Shown in pieces: positions 1 to 7,194 of a stretch of 55,074 bases of DNA. The translations under genes and the position numbers were made by a program. The stretch covers positions 277,854 to 332,927 of the forward strand of contig NZ_RDBK01000043.1 of assembly GCF_008042275.1 (NCBI RefSeq), in the 5' to 3' direction. The notes under the pieces are model-generated. The model had not been told where the DNA came from. It saw nothing but the letters and a program-made list of their open reading frames with translations, and made no database searches. Every line of letters starts with the position of its first letter. Position 1 is the first letter of the stretch. This DNA comes from Streptomyces sp. OR43. GTDB lineage: Bacteria; Actinomycetota; Actinomycetes; Streptomycetales; Streptomycetaceae.

Positions 1-2
1 GC

Positions 3-383
3 TCCGACCGCCTCACCGGCCCGCCCCCGAGCAGGCCCGGCGGCGTCAAGGGGCCCGGGCCCGGAATAGCCGCCGGGTACCGCGCGGTCTCCCCGGCCGC
101 CGGAACGGCCGCGCGAGGCGAGCCGTCCGGGCGCTGGCCGGCGCCCTCACCCGCCCCGCCGGTCCAGGCGCTGCGCCCGCCGCCCGCCGCCGCGGTGGCG
201 GACCTTCCGTACACCGCGTACGAGCCCACGGCGCCCTACGCCCCCGCCCAGGAACCTCCGCACGTCTCCGGAGCCGCGACCGCCCCACTGCCCGCCGTCG
301 GCGACACCGCACCGCTTCCGGGGCCGTTCTACCCGCCCCCGGCCGGCGAGCCCTGGACCGCACCCGCAGGAGACCGGCCGTGA
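3..383 (+). CDS. C-terminal end of a Pro-rich protein, truncated by window edge
   Basis: The frame is open from the first bases of the window to a TGA at 381-383 and its start lies outside. The visible 126 residues are low-complexity and rich in Pro, Ala and Gly (PPPAGEPW near the end), with no membrane segment or motif, so this looks like a disordered cytoplasmic tail. The stop overlaps the GTG start of the next gene (GTGA), which implies translational coupling with the NuoF-like protein. In other Streptomyces I recall a ferric-reductase or cytochrome-b type membrane protein upstream of this NuoF-like gene, so this may be its tail. That identity is inference; the residues shown cannot prove it. 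Confidence 0.6.
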   Translation, partial: SDRLTGPPPSRPGGVKGPGPGIAAGYRAVSPAAGTAARGEPSGRWPAPSPAPPVQALRPPPAAAVADLPYTAYEPTAPYAPAQEPPHVSGAATAPLPAVGDTAPLPGPFYPPPAGEPWTAPAGDRP

Positions 384-1957
384 ACATCCCCCTCCCCGAC
401 GTACCGGAAGTGCGCGTCGTCGGCCTCCCCCAACTGACCAGCGGTTTCGACCTGGTGGAGCGGCTCGACCTCGGGATGCACCTGAAGGTGCACGGACCGC
501 TGGAGCCGATGACCGGCGAACGTCTGGCGGAGCTCGCCGAGTCCATCTCGCTGACCGGCCGCGGCGGAGCCGGATTCCCCTTCGGCAGAAAACTGCGGGC
601 CGTCGCCAAGGCGTCGATCCGGCGCGGGGTGCGGCCCGTCGTCGTGATCAACGGCAGCGAGGGCGAGCCCGCCTGCCGCAAGGACACGGTGCTCCTCAAC
701 CGCGCCCCGCACCTCATCCTGGACGGTGCCCTGCTGGCCGCGGAGGCGCTGGGCGCCCGCACCCTGATCGTCGCCGTCACCCGCAACTCCACGGAGATCT
801 CGGTACGGTCCGCCCTCGCCGAGCGGGGTCTGTCCGACCGGCGCGGGCAGCCCCTGCGGGCCCGGGTGGTGCGTACGCCGGAACGCATGGTCTCCGGGGA
901 GGCCTCGGCCGTCATCCGGGCCGCGTCCGGTGGCCCCGCCCTGCCACCGGGGCGCCGCGAACGGGCCGCGGAGTCGGGGGTCGGGGGCGCCCCGACCCTG
1001 TTGTCGAACGCGGAGACGTACGCTCAACTCGCCGTCGCCGCCCGCATGGGCGCCCGCCGCTACGGGAACACCGGGCTCCCCGACGAGCCGGGAACGGTAC
1101 TCCTCACGCTCTCCGGCGCGGTCGCGCGTCCGATGGTCGTCGAGGTGCCCACGGGAGTGCCACTGCGGTACGTGCTCCAGCTGGCCGGAGCGCCCCCACT
1201 GCCGCAGGGCGTGCTGACCGGCGGCTATCACGGCAACTGGATCAGTGCGAACGCCCTGCACGACACCGTCGTCTCCCGTCAGTCGCTGGCCGCGGCGGGC
1301 GGGGCGCTGGGAGCGGGCGCGATCCTGCCGATCGGGCCGGAGACCTGTCCGCTCGGCGAGTCCCTGCGCGTGGCGAACTGGCTCGCCGCCGAGACCGCGG
1401 GCCAGTGCGGCCCGTGCAAGCTCGGGCTGCCGGCCGCCGCGGGCGGGCTCTCCGACGTGCTGAACGGGGGCGGGCCGGCCGCGTTGGAGGCACTGCGCGA
1501 GGTGACCCTGGCGGTGAAGGGACGGGGCGCCTGCAAGCACCCGGACGGTTCGGCGCGCTTCCTGTCCTCCACGCTCTCCACGTTCACCGACGATCTGGCC
1601 GCGCATGCGCTGGACGGCGGCTGCGGCCGCGAGACGCTCGGCGTCCTGCCGCTTCCCGCACCCGGTTACCAGGATGTGGAGGAGTCCATTCCCAGCGGCG
1701 AGAAGCTGGCCGTGGACTGGACGCTCTGCCGGGGCCACGGCCTGTGCGCCGACATCGTCCCGGAGTTGATCAGACTGGGCCCCGACGGCTATCCGGCCCT
1801 CGCGGACGCCGCGGTCCCGATGCATCTGCGGGGACGCGCCCAGCGTGCCGTACGCCGTTGTCCCGCCCTGGCGCTCCGGATCGAACAACCGGCTCCCGAG
1901 CGGCCCGTCCTGCCTCCGGGCAGCGGCCGCAAGGCCCTCGGCAGCGGCCGGAGTTGA
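380..1957 (+). CDS. NuoF-like flavo/Fe-S protein fused to a C-terminal ferredoxin
   Basis: The protein has 525 residues. It starts at GTG, with AGGAGA six bases upstream and a 4-base overlap with the previous gene. The N-terminal half carries NuoF-type FMN/NADH-site motifs (TGRGGAGFPFGRKL, NGSEGEP, SNAETYAQLA), then an SLBB region (GTVLLTLSGAVARPM). The cluster loop reads ETAGQCGPCK (C343, C346) with C385 39 residues further on. The usual first cysteine of the CxxCxxC motif is Ala340, so a normal N3 4Fe-4S cluster would lack one ligand. Residues about 445-505 form a small ferredoxin with C450-x5-C456 and C494-Pro, the pattern of 3Fe-4S ferredoxins. It is not part of a nuo operon. It probably passes electrons between NAD(P)H, flavin and Fe-S centres, perhaps to a membrane cytochrome encoded upstream. 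The electron partner is unknown. Confidence 0.85.
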   Translation: MNIPLPDVPEVRVVGLPQLTSGFDLVERLDLGMHLKVHGPLEPMTGERLAELAESISLTGRGGAGFPFGRKLRAVAKASIRRGVRPVVVINGSEGEPACRKDTVLLNRAPHLILDGALLAAEALGARTLIVAVTRNSTEISVRSALAERGLSDRRGQPLRARVVRTPERMVSGEASAVIRAASGGPALPPGRRERAAESGVGGAPTLLSNAETYAQLAVAARMGARRYGNTGLPDEPGTVLLTLSGAVARPMVVEVPTGVPLRYVLQLAGAPPLPQGVLTGGYHGNWISANALHDTVVSRQSLAAAGGALGAGAILPIGPETCPLGESLRVANWLAAETAGQCGPCKLGLPAAAGGLSDVLNGGGPAALEALREVTLAVKGRGACKHPDGSARFLSSTLSTFTDDLAAHALDGGCGRETLGVLPLPAPGYQDVEESIPSGEKLAVDWTLCRGHGLCADIVPELIRLGPDGYPALADAAVPMHLRGRAQRAVRRCPALALRIEQPAPERPVLPPGSGRKALGSGRS

Positions 1958-1970
1958 CCGGACACACAAC

Positions 1971-2007
1971 GACTGGCGGGCCATCCGAATCGGATGGCCC
2001 GCCAGTC
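1971..2007. terminator. Perfect 17-bp hairpin between convergent NuoF-like gene and tRNA-Ala
   Basis: A 17-bp perfect inverted repeat (1971-1987 with 1991-2007) has a 3-base AAT loop. It lies 13 bases after the NuoF-like stop and 11 bases from the 3' end of the minus-strand tRNA, so it can end transcription from both sides. There is no long T-run, as is common for Streptomyces terminators. Confidence 0.8.
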
Positions 2008-2018
2008 CTTCTTCACTG

Positions 2019-2091
2019 TGGAGCTAAGGAGAATTGAACTCCTGACCTCCTGCATGCCATGCAGGCGCTCTACCAACTGAGCTATAGCCCC
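2019..2091 (-). tRNA. tRNA-Ala (anticodon GGC), copy 1
   Basis: The reverse strand folds as a 73-base tRNA. The acceptor stem is GGGGCTA/TAGCTCC with discriminator A, and the T-arm has TTCAATT. The anticodon stem CCTGC/GCAGG closes the loop ATGGCAT, giving anticodon GGC (plus-strand 2056-2058) for GCC and GCU alanine codons. CCA is not encoded. It is identical to the copy at 2753-2825. Confidence 0.97.
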
Positions 2092-2128
2092 GTGCTGCGC
2101 TGCCCGGTCTCCCGTGGCGACATCGAGA

Positions 2129-2158
2129 ACATTACCGGTCACCCCGGCCGTCCACCAA
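2129..2158 (-). promoter_or_regulatory. Probable promoter of tRNA-Ala copy 1
   Basis: On the minus strand TTGGTG and TAATGT are 18 bases apart, and the -10 lies about 37 bases before the tRNA 5' end. This matches a vegetative sigma promoter. Pattern reading only. Confidence 0.45.
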
Positions 2159-2201
2159 ATCGTTTCCGATCAGCCCCTCTCCGGCCGGTCACCGAGGCGG
2201 G

Positions 2202-2435
2202 TCAGGCGGTGGCGAAGGAGTAGAACCGCTTCAGCGTGCAGTGCTCCTCCAGCAGCCGTCCGTAGATCGGCTCCCCCTCGAGCTCCCGGTACGTCTCGAT
2301 GGGGTCGCCCTTTATGACCAGCGCCCGTGCGCATTCCTCGCACCAGTACTGGTAGTCCACGTTGACCGGGTCCATGTCCCTGACGATGGGCGTACCGCTG
2401 CCGCACCAGTCGCATTTCCGCCTGTGTGCACCCAT
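2202..2435 (-). CDS. Small zinc-ribbon-like protein, unknown function
   Basis: The protein has 77 residues and an ATG start with GGAG seven bases upstream. Two cysteine pairs, CDWCG near residue 8 and CEECA near residue 32, sit about 20 residues apart, which is the geometry of a zinc ribbon. No catalytic motif is present, and the rest is acidic and basic soluble sequence ending LKRFYSFATA. It lies alone between two identical tRNA-Ala genes on the same strand. The Cys pairs, good ribosome site and typical codon bias support a real gene. The function is not recognised; a nucleic-acid or protein-binding role is only a guess. Confidence 0.85.
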   Translation of the reverse strand: MGAHRRKCDWCGSGTPIVRDMDPVNVDYQYWCEECARALVIKGDPIETYRELEGEPIYGRLLEEHCTLKRFYSFATA

Positions 2436-2752
2436 GGATCAGCTCCGGGTGCGGCCGCGGGCCGTGCACGGGGGGAGGACTCCGGTGTGGCCACCGGGCG
2501 TTCGGATCACCGGGGGACGCATCGGGACGGGCTCCGGGGGCAGGTCCGGGAGCTCGTGGCGGCTCGCAGGCATCGCACGCTCCTCCCCGTTCGGTCCGTC
2601 TCCCCCTCCGGCGGTCCGATTCTGCCATGAGCCCGCAAGGGGGGCAGCCCGCCGGAGATCCTCGGAGACCGCACCCGGGAACGAGAGGGATCACACCCTC
2701 GGACGGGAACAAACAAGGATCCCGCCCCCTGACGGGGACGGGATCCTGATTG
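2436..2752. other. 317-base intergenic stretch between zinc-ribbon gene and tRNA-Ala copy 2
   Basis: It contains the upstream region of the zinc-ribbon gene and, at the right, the terminator hairpin of the second tRNA. No convincing coding frame was seen. A clear promoter for the small gene was not identified. Confidence 0.6.
2717..2746 (-). terminator. Rho-independent terminator of tRNA-Ala copy 2
   Basis: Read on the minus strand, GGATCCCG pairs with CGGGATCC and an inner CCCC pairs with GGGG. The hairpin is followed by TTGTTTGTT, an unusually T-rich tail for this genome. It begins seven bases past the tRNA 3' end. Confidence 0.85.
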
Positions 2753-2825
2753 TGGAGCTAAGGAGAATTGAACTCCTGACCTCCTGCATGCCATGCAGGC
2801 GCTCTACCAACTGAGCTATAGCCCC
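2753..2825 (-). tRNA. tRNA-Ala (anticodon GGC), copy 2
   Basis: This 73-base tRNA has exactly the same sequence as the copy at 2019-2091, including the anticodon loop ATGGCAT. It has its own promoter-like sequence upstream and its own terminator downstream, so it is probably transcribed independently. Confidence 0.97.
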
Positions 2826-2871
2826 GCTGTCCGCTGTGTTTCCCTGCGTTTCCGCGCTGCGAACAAGAAGA

Positions 2872-2901
2872 ACTTTAGCCTGTGACCAGCCGGAAAGTGA
2901 A
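2872..2901 (-). promoter_or_regulatory. Probable promoter of tRNA-Ala copy 2
   Basis: On the minus strand TTCACT and TAAAGT are separated by 18 bases, placing transcription start about 40 bases upstream of the tRNA. The -10 is good and the -35 moderate. Confidence 0.45.
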
Positions 2902-2953
2902 ATCCGGCCGGTGCCGCCCGAAGACGCCCTGCGAGCGCCGCCCGGGCACCCGG

Positions 2954-3607
2954 TCAGGCGTCGTCGCCGAGCACCGGTTCGGGCAGCGTGCCGGCGTTGT
3001 GCTCCAGCAGACGCCAGCCGCGGGCGCCCTCGCCCAGCACCGACCAGCAGCAGTTGGAGAGTCCGCCGAGCCCTTCCCAATGGTGCGCTTCCAGACCCAG
3101 CAGCCGGCCGATGGTGGTCCGGATGGTGCCACCGTGGCTGACGACGACGAGCGTGCCGTCGTCGGGCAGCTTGTCGGCGTGCGCGAGCACGACGGGGGCA
3201 GCCCTGTCGGCGACCTCGGTCTCCAGCTCACCGCCGCCGCGCCGTACGGGCTCGCCGCGCTTCCACGCCGCGTACTGCTCGCCGTACAGCCCCACGATCT
3301 CCTCATGGGTGAGGCCCTGCCAGGCGCCCGCATACGTCTCACGCAGTCCCGGATCGTGCGCGATGCCGTGCCCGGTGATCGCGGCGAGCTCGGCCGCCGT
3401 GGCCGCGGCCCGCCGCAGATCGGACGCGACGATCGCGTCCGGCTTCAGGGAGGCGAGCAGCCGGGCGGCCCGCCGGGCCTGCCCGACGCCTTCGTCGGTG
3501 AGCTCGATGTCCGTGGTGCCCTGGAACCGGCGTTCCAGGTTCCACGCCGTCTGGCCGTGGCGCCAGAGGACGATCCTGCGGCCCCTGCCGCTTCCGCTGC
3601 CGGTCAG
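2954..3607 (-). CDS. Histidine phosphatase (phosphoglycerate mutase-like), likely CTG start
   Basis: The product has about 217 residues. The phosphate-binding motif is LWRHGQTAWN near the N-terminus (catalytic His of RHG), with ERRFQGTTD after it. The second histidine lies in VVVSHGGTIR, and a Glu in RETYAGAWQG fits the acid position. This is a complete histidine-phosphatase fold, closer to the broad phosphatase branch than to glycolytic mutase. The frame upstream is closed by TGA at 3616-3614, and no ATG, GTG or TTG precedes the RHG motif. The best start is CTG at 3607, which overlaps the rsfS stop (CTGA) and has GAAGGTG seven bases upstream. It is translationally coupled to rsfS. The substrate is unknown; the pairing with rsfS and nadD is common in actinobacteria. 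Confidence 0.88.
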   Translation of the reverse strand: MTGSGSGRGRRIVLWRHGQTAWNLERRFQGTTDIELTDEGVGQARRAARLLASLKPDAIVASDLRRAAATAAELAAITGHGIAHDPGLRETYAGAWQGLTHEEIVGLYGEQYAAWKRGEPVRRGGGELETEVADRAAPVVLAHADKLPDDGTLVVVSHGGTIRTTIGRLLGLEAHHWEGLGGLSNCCWSVLGEGARGWRLLEHNAGTLPEPVLGDDA

Positions 3608-4035
3608 CTCTGTTCACCTTCCGTGCCGCCGGTGAGCTGTGCGTGCTCCTCGGCCTTGCCGCGGGTCTTCACGGCATCCTCGGGAAGGGCGATCTCGGGG
3701 CAGTCCTTCCACAGGCGCTCCAGCGCGTAGAAGACGCGCTCCTCGCTGTGCTGGACGTGGATGACGATGTCGACGTAGTCGAGGAGGATCCAGCGGGCGT
3801 CGCGGTCGCCCTCACGGCGGACCGGCTTGGCGCCGAGCTTCTTCTGAAGCTGCTCCTCGATCTCGTCGACGATCGACTTGACCTGGCGGTCGTTGGGGGC
3901 CGAAGCCAGCAGGAAGGCGTCCGTGATCGACAGCACGTCGCTGACGTCGTACGCAATGATGTCGTGCGCGAGCCGGTCGGCGGCCGCCTGAGCGGCGGCG
4001 TTGATGAGCTCGATGGAGCGGTCCGTGGCGGTCAC
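3604..4035 (-). CDS. rsfS: Ribosomal silencing factor RsfS (iojap family)
   Basis: The protein has 143 residues, slightly longer than the family norm because of a charged C-terminal tail. The iojap/DUF143 core is clear: AYDVSDVLSITDAFLLASAPNDRQVKSI, split across residues 28-57, then GDRDARWILLDYVDIVIHVQ and the FYALERLWKDCP end. RsfS binds ribosomal protein uL14 on the large subunit and blocks joining with the small subunit under starvation. Its stop overlaps the CTG start of the histidine phosphatase. A strong hairpin separates it from the LCP gene upstream, so it probably has its own promoter in 4036-4190. Confidence 0.95.
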   Translation of the reverse strand: MTATDRSIELINAAAQAAADRLAHDIIAYDVSDVLSITDAFLLASAPNDRQVKSIVDEIEEQLQKKLGAKPVRREGDRDARWILLDYVDIVIHVQHSEERVFYALERLWKDCPEIALPEDAVKTRGKAEEHAQLTGGTEGEQS

Positions 4036-4195
4036 ATGCAGGCTTTCGTCGGCGGTCAGATCAACCTCTAGGGTCTCACGGACCGCCGACAGCCCACGCA
4101 GTCATCTTTCGAAGCCGTCCAGAAGTCGTCGGGCGGCGCCCCAGAACGGGGCCGAAGCGAGTCCGAGGCGGGTCCGGGGCAGGTCCGGGAACGGC

Positions 4196-4235
4196 TTCGG
4201 GGCGGCTCCGGAAAGGACTCCGGAACCGCCCCGAA
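4196..4235 (-). terminator. Terminator-like hairpin after the LCP gene
   Basis: A 16-base stem (4196-4211 with 4220-4235, one mismatch) encloses an 8-base loop, 35 bases past the LCP stop. It should limit read-through into rsfS. The adjacent sequence also holds several GTCCGGG repeats. Confidence 0.7.
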
Positions 4236-4270
4236 CCTGACCGGCGCACCGGTCCGGCCGTACCGCAGGC

Positions 4271-6010
4271 CTACTTGATCTTGTAGTCCCCGCCGAGGAC
4301 GACGGACACGTCCGCGTTGCCGGCCGGCTTGCCCTGCTTGACCGCGCTCGCCGGCAGCCCGAGGGTCGTGGCGACCTCGGCCGCCTTCTTCTTGTCCGCC
4401 GGATCCTTGTAGACGACCTCGGAGGAGGTCACGGCGTCCGACTTCCCGCTGTTGACGAAGGTGTAGCCGCCGTTGACCAGCTCGATCCGGGCGGACTCCG
4501 TACCGCGGTCGCTGCCCGTGGCGTTCTTGACGCCGACCCGCACCGCGGCGTCCGCGGCCGGGGCCTTGAACGAGCCGCCCAGGATGTCCTTGACCACACT
4601 CTCCGTGGCGGCCTCGGTCAGCGTGCCGTCTTCCTGCACGGGAAGCAGCGCGGTCTTGTAGTCGCCGATCTTGGCGTGCTCGGCGAGCTTGGCCAGGGAG
4701 GCGCCCAGGTCCTGCTCGGGCAGGGACGGGTCGAGGATCTGGGCCAGCGTCTGGACGGTGACCGTGGCCGCCTTCGGGTCGTCGGAGATCTTCCGCAGCA
4801 CGCCGCGCATGACCTGTCCGAACCGCATCAGCTGCTTGGCCTCGGCCTCGTCGGGACCGCGGTACGTGGCGTACGCGACGGCCATCGGGCCGCTGAGGGT
4901 CTGCGCCTCGCCCTTCTTCACCAGGGGCGCGGCGCCCTTCTTGGCGTCGGGAACAGCGGTGTCCGTGTCGACCTCGATGTTGCCGACCAGGTCGACGAGG
5001 TTCTCCAGATACGGGGTGTCCAGCCGCCAGGTGCCGCTGATCTCGGTGCCGAGCAGGGCGTCGATGGACTCGCGGGTGCCGGACGTCCCGTCGTCCTCGA
5101 CCGACTTGCCGAGCGTGGTGGTGGCGCCGTCCTCGTCGGAGACGGCCAGCGAGTTGGGCAGCAGGACGGTGGTGCCCTGCTTGGTGGTGACGTTGTCGAC
5201 GAGCAGGGCCGTGGAGGTGCCGCCGGCCTTGGTGTTGTGGAGGTGGACCACGATGACGTCCCGCCGCTGCGGGCCGGTCGCCGTGGCGCTCTTCTCCTCC
5301 GACGCGGAGAGACCGGGAAGCTTGTCCGCCGACCACAGGTAGCCGACGCCGCCGACCACGACGAGGGCCGCGACGACGATCAGCGCGACCATCCGGTTGT
5401 GACCGCGACGGCGTGCCTCCTCGCGGCGTTCACTGCGGCTCTCGGTGAACTTCAGCCAGTCGATGACGTCTTCGGAGTCCTCGTCGGGCTCCTCGATGAA
5501 GGAGAACTGCTCCGTGCGGTAGTCGCGGTCTCCCCTGCGCGGCCCCGGGACGCCCGTCCCGGGCTCCGCGGCCTGCTCCGGTTCCGGCTCCCGCAGGGGC
5601 GGGGCGGGCGCGGCTTCGGGCGCCGGGGCCTGCTGCGGGATGCTCCACTGCTGGGTGGTGTCGACCGCGGCGGGCTGCTGGCCCGTGTCGTAGCCGTAGC
5701 CACCGTCGTAGCCGTACCCCTGCTGCGGAGGCTGCTGCGGGTGGTGCTGGGTGCCGTACGGGTCGTACTGCTGCGGGGGCGCGGCGGGCTGTTGCTGCTG
5801 GGCATACGGGTCGTAGCCGTATCCCTGACCTGCCTGCGGCGCCTGCTGCTGGGGCTGCTGGGCCTGGTGCGGCGCCTGGGGCTGCTGCTGGGCGTACGGG
5901 TCGTACGGCTGCTGCCCGGGCTGCTGGTACACCGGCTGCCCGTACTCGTCGTAGCCGACGATCTGCGGCTGCTGGTAGTACGGGTCGTACGGCTGCTGTC
6001 GGTCGTTCAC
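4271..6010 (-). CDS. LCP (LytR-CpsA-Psr) family protein with LytR_C domain; PdtA-like
   Basis: The protein has 579 residues from GTG 6010, with GGAGAGGGG upstream; the longer open frame above it is not coding. Residues 1-160 are a Tyr/Gln/Pro-rich cytoplasmic region with DPYAQQQ-type repeats, followed by an acidic stretch. A membrane helix lies at about 206-226 (VALIVVAALVVVGGVGYLW). An extracellular LCP-type domain covers about 240-420 (LENLVDLVGNIEVD, GPMAVAYATYRG), and a LytR_C domain about 488-579. LCP enzymes move lipid-linked wall polymers onto peptidoglycan. The gene next to nadD in S. coelicolor (SCO2578) is, from memory, PdtA, the polydiglycosylphosphate transferase. The usual RSDT-type and DxxRxxRQ signatures are not recognisable here, so activity needs a test. 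Confidence 0.85.
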   Translation of the reverse strand: MNDRQQPYDPYYQQPQIVGYDEYGQPVYQQPGQQPYDPYAQQQPQAPHQAQQPQQQAPQAGQGYGYDPYAQQQQPAAPPQQYDPYGTQHHPQQPPQQGYGYDGGYGYDTGQQPAAVDTTQQWSIPQQAPAPEAAPAPPLREPEPEQAAEPGTGVPGPRRGDRDYRTEQFSFIEEPDEDSEDVIDWLKFTESRSERREEARRRGHNRMVALIVVAALVVVGGVGYLWSADKLPGLSASEEKSATATGPQRRDVIVVHLHNTKAGGTSTALLVDNVTTKQGTTVLLPNSLAVSDEDGATTTLGKSVEDDGTSGTRESIDALLGTEISGTWRLDTPYLENLVDLVGNIEVDTDTAVPDAKKGAAPLVKKGEAQTLSGPMAVAYATYRGPDEAEAKQLMRFGQVMRGVLRKISDDPKAATVTVQTLAQILDPSLPEQDLGASLAKLAEHAKIGDYKTALLPVQEDGTLTEAATESVVKDILGGSFKAPAADAAVRVGVKNATGSDRGTESARIELVNGGYTFVNSGKSDAVTSSEVVYKDPADKKKAAEVATTLGLPASAVKQGKPAGNADVSVVLGGDYKIK

Positions 6011-6029
6011 CGGTGCCCCTCTCCGTGGC

Positions 6030-6647
6030 TCATTCGCCGCGGTACAGCTGGCGCTTGTCGATGTAGCGGACCACACCGTCCGGTACCAGGTACCAGACCG
6101 GCTCCCCCTGGGCGACCCTCGCACGGCAGTCCGTGGAGGAGATGGCCAGCGCGGGGACCTCCACGAGGGAGACGCCCCCCTCCGGCAGCCCGTCGTCCGT
6201 GAGCACGTGCCCCGGCCGCGTCACACCGATGAAGTGGGACAACGAGAAGAGCTCGGCGGCGTCCCTCCAGGTGAGGATCTGGGAGAGGGCGTCGGCGCCC
6301 GTGATGAAGAAGAGGTCCGCGTCGCCGTGGACCTCGCGCAGGTCCCGCAGGGTGTCGATCGTGTACGTCGGGCCCTTGCGGTCGACGTCGCTCCGGCTGA
6401 CCGAGAACTGGGGGTTGGACGCCGTCGCGATGACGGTCATCAGATAGCGGTCCTCGGCCGGGGAGACCTCCTTGTGGCTCTTCTGCCACGGCTGCCCGGT
6501 CGGAACGAAGATCACCTCGTCGAGGTGGAACTGGGCGGCCACTTCACTGGCCGCCACCAGGTGTCCATGATGGATCGGGTCAAACGTCCCGCCCATCACG
6601 CCGAGTCGGCGCTTTCCGCGGCCGGTAGGCACTTCCTGCTCTCCCAT
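6030..6647 (-). CDS. nadD: Nicotinate-nucleotide adenylyltransferase NadD
   Basis: The protein has 205 residues starting at [12 protein letters not shown]; sequence upstream of that ATG loses family similarity. The nucleotidyltransferase motif [12 protein letters not shown] lies at 19-30, [12 protein letters not shown] follows, and the C-terminal ATP motif is [10 protein letters not shown]. NadD joins ATP and nicotinate mononucleotide to form deamido-NAD in NAD synthesis. The gap to the LCP gene is 19 bases, so the two are probably one transcript, an arrangement widespread in actinobacteria. The ribosome site is weak (AGGCTC), so the start is likely but not certain. Confidence 0.95.
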   Translation of the reverse strand: MGEQEVPTGRGKRRLGVMGGTFDPIHHGHLVAASEVAAQFHLDEVIFVPTGQPWQKSHKEVSPAEDRYLMTVIATASNPQFSVSRSDVDRKGPTYTIDTLRDLREVHGDADLFFITGADALSQILTWRDAAELFSLSHFIGVTRPGHVLTDDGLPEGGVSLVEVPALAISSTDCRARVAQGEPVWYLVPDGVVRYIDKRQLYRGE

Positions 6648-6685
6648 GCGTGCAGAGCCTACTGGCACAGCTGTACGCCTCGGCC

Positions 6686-6847
6686 TCAGCGGTCGCGGTT
6701 GAAGCGCGTGGTGATCCACAGAAGGAGGAGAAGCGCGACAAACGCACCGCCACCGGTGAGGAGCGGGCTGAGACTTTCGTGGTTTCCACCGTGCTCGCCC
6801 TCGGCGGCGACGGTGACCAGCTGGTGTGCGGTGCTCGTGAGGCTCAT
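6686..6847 (-). CDS. 53-residue single-pass membrane protein
   Basis: A short minus-strand frame encodes 53 residues beginning [21 protein letters not shown] hydrophobic helix ([14 protein letters not shown]) follows at about residues 34-47, then a basic end RFNRDR. The N-terminal part is likely outside and the basic tail inside by the positive-inside rule. It is 38 bases upstream of nadD in the same direction. I recall a similar small protein upstream of nadD in other streptomycetes, which supports it. The ribosome site is poor. Function unknown. Confidence 0.75.
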   Translation of the reverse strand: MSLTSTAHQLVTVAAEGEHGGNHESLSPLLTGGGAFVALLLLLWITTRFNRDR

Positions 6848-6931
6848 CTTCGGCAGGACCTATCGATCGGGAGTCGGAGGGAAGACGTCGCGGACATCGT
6901 ATGCGGGTGCCCCGGGCACGCTCACGCCGAC

Positions 6932-7084
6932 TCAGTCGTTGTGGTCGTCGTTGCGGTATCCGCGCAGCAGGAACCAGGCGAGCAGGGCCGCTCCGACGAG
7001 CGAGGCGATCAGGACGATGCGGATCGTGTTGCCCGGCCCCTGGTCCTCGGATGCGGCAGCGAGCAGAGCAACGGTGTGCGGCAT
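6932..7084 (-). CDS. 50-residue single-pass membrane protein
   Basis: ATG 7084 has GAGGAG nine bases upstream; the longer in-frame extension is not needed. The product is [18 protein letters not shown], then a membrane helix ([19 protein letters not shown]) at about 23-41, and a polar tail [10 protein letters not shown]. The early hydrophobic run [12 protein letters not shown] is too short for a clear signal peptide. It precedes the 53-residue membrane gene and nadD on the same strand and is divergent from the M48 peptidase. No function is recognised. Confidence 0.78.
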   Translation of the reverse strand: MPHTVALLAAASEDQGPGNTIRIVLIASLVGAALLAWFLLRGYRNDDHND

Positions 7085-7194
7085 GTCGGGCGTCTCCTCA
7101 GTTGTCCACAGCCCCCCGCACACCGTAGCCCCAGCACCTACGCTGGGATTTGTCAGGGGGCGAGCAGAGTCTCGTACGAACAGGGGGCCCATTC

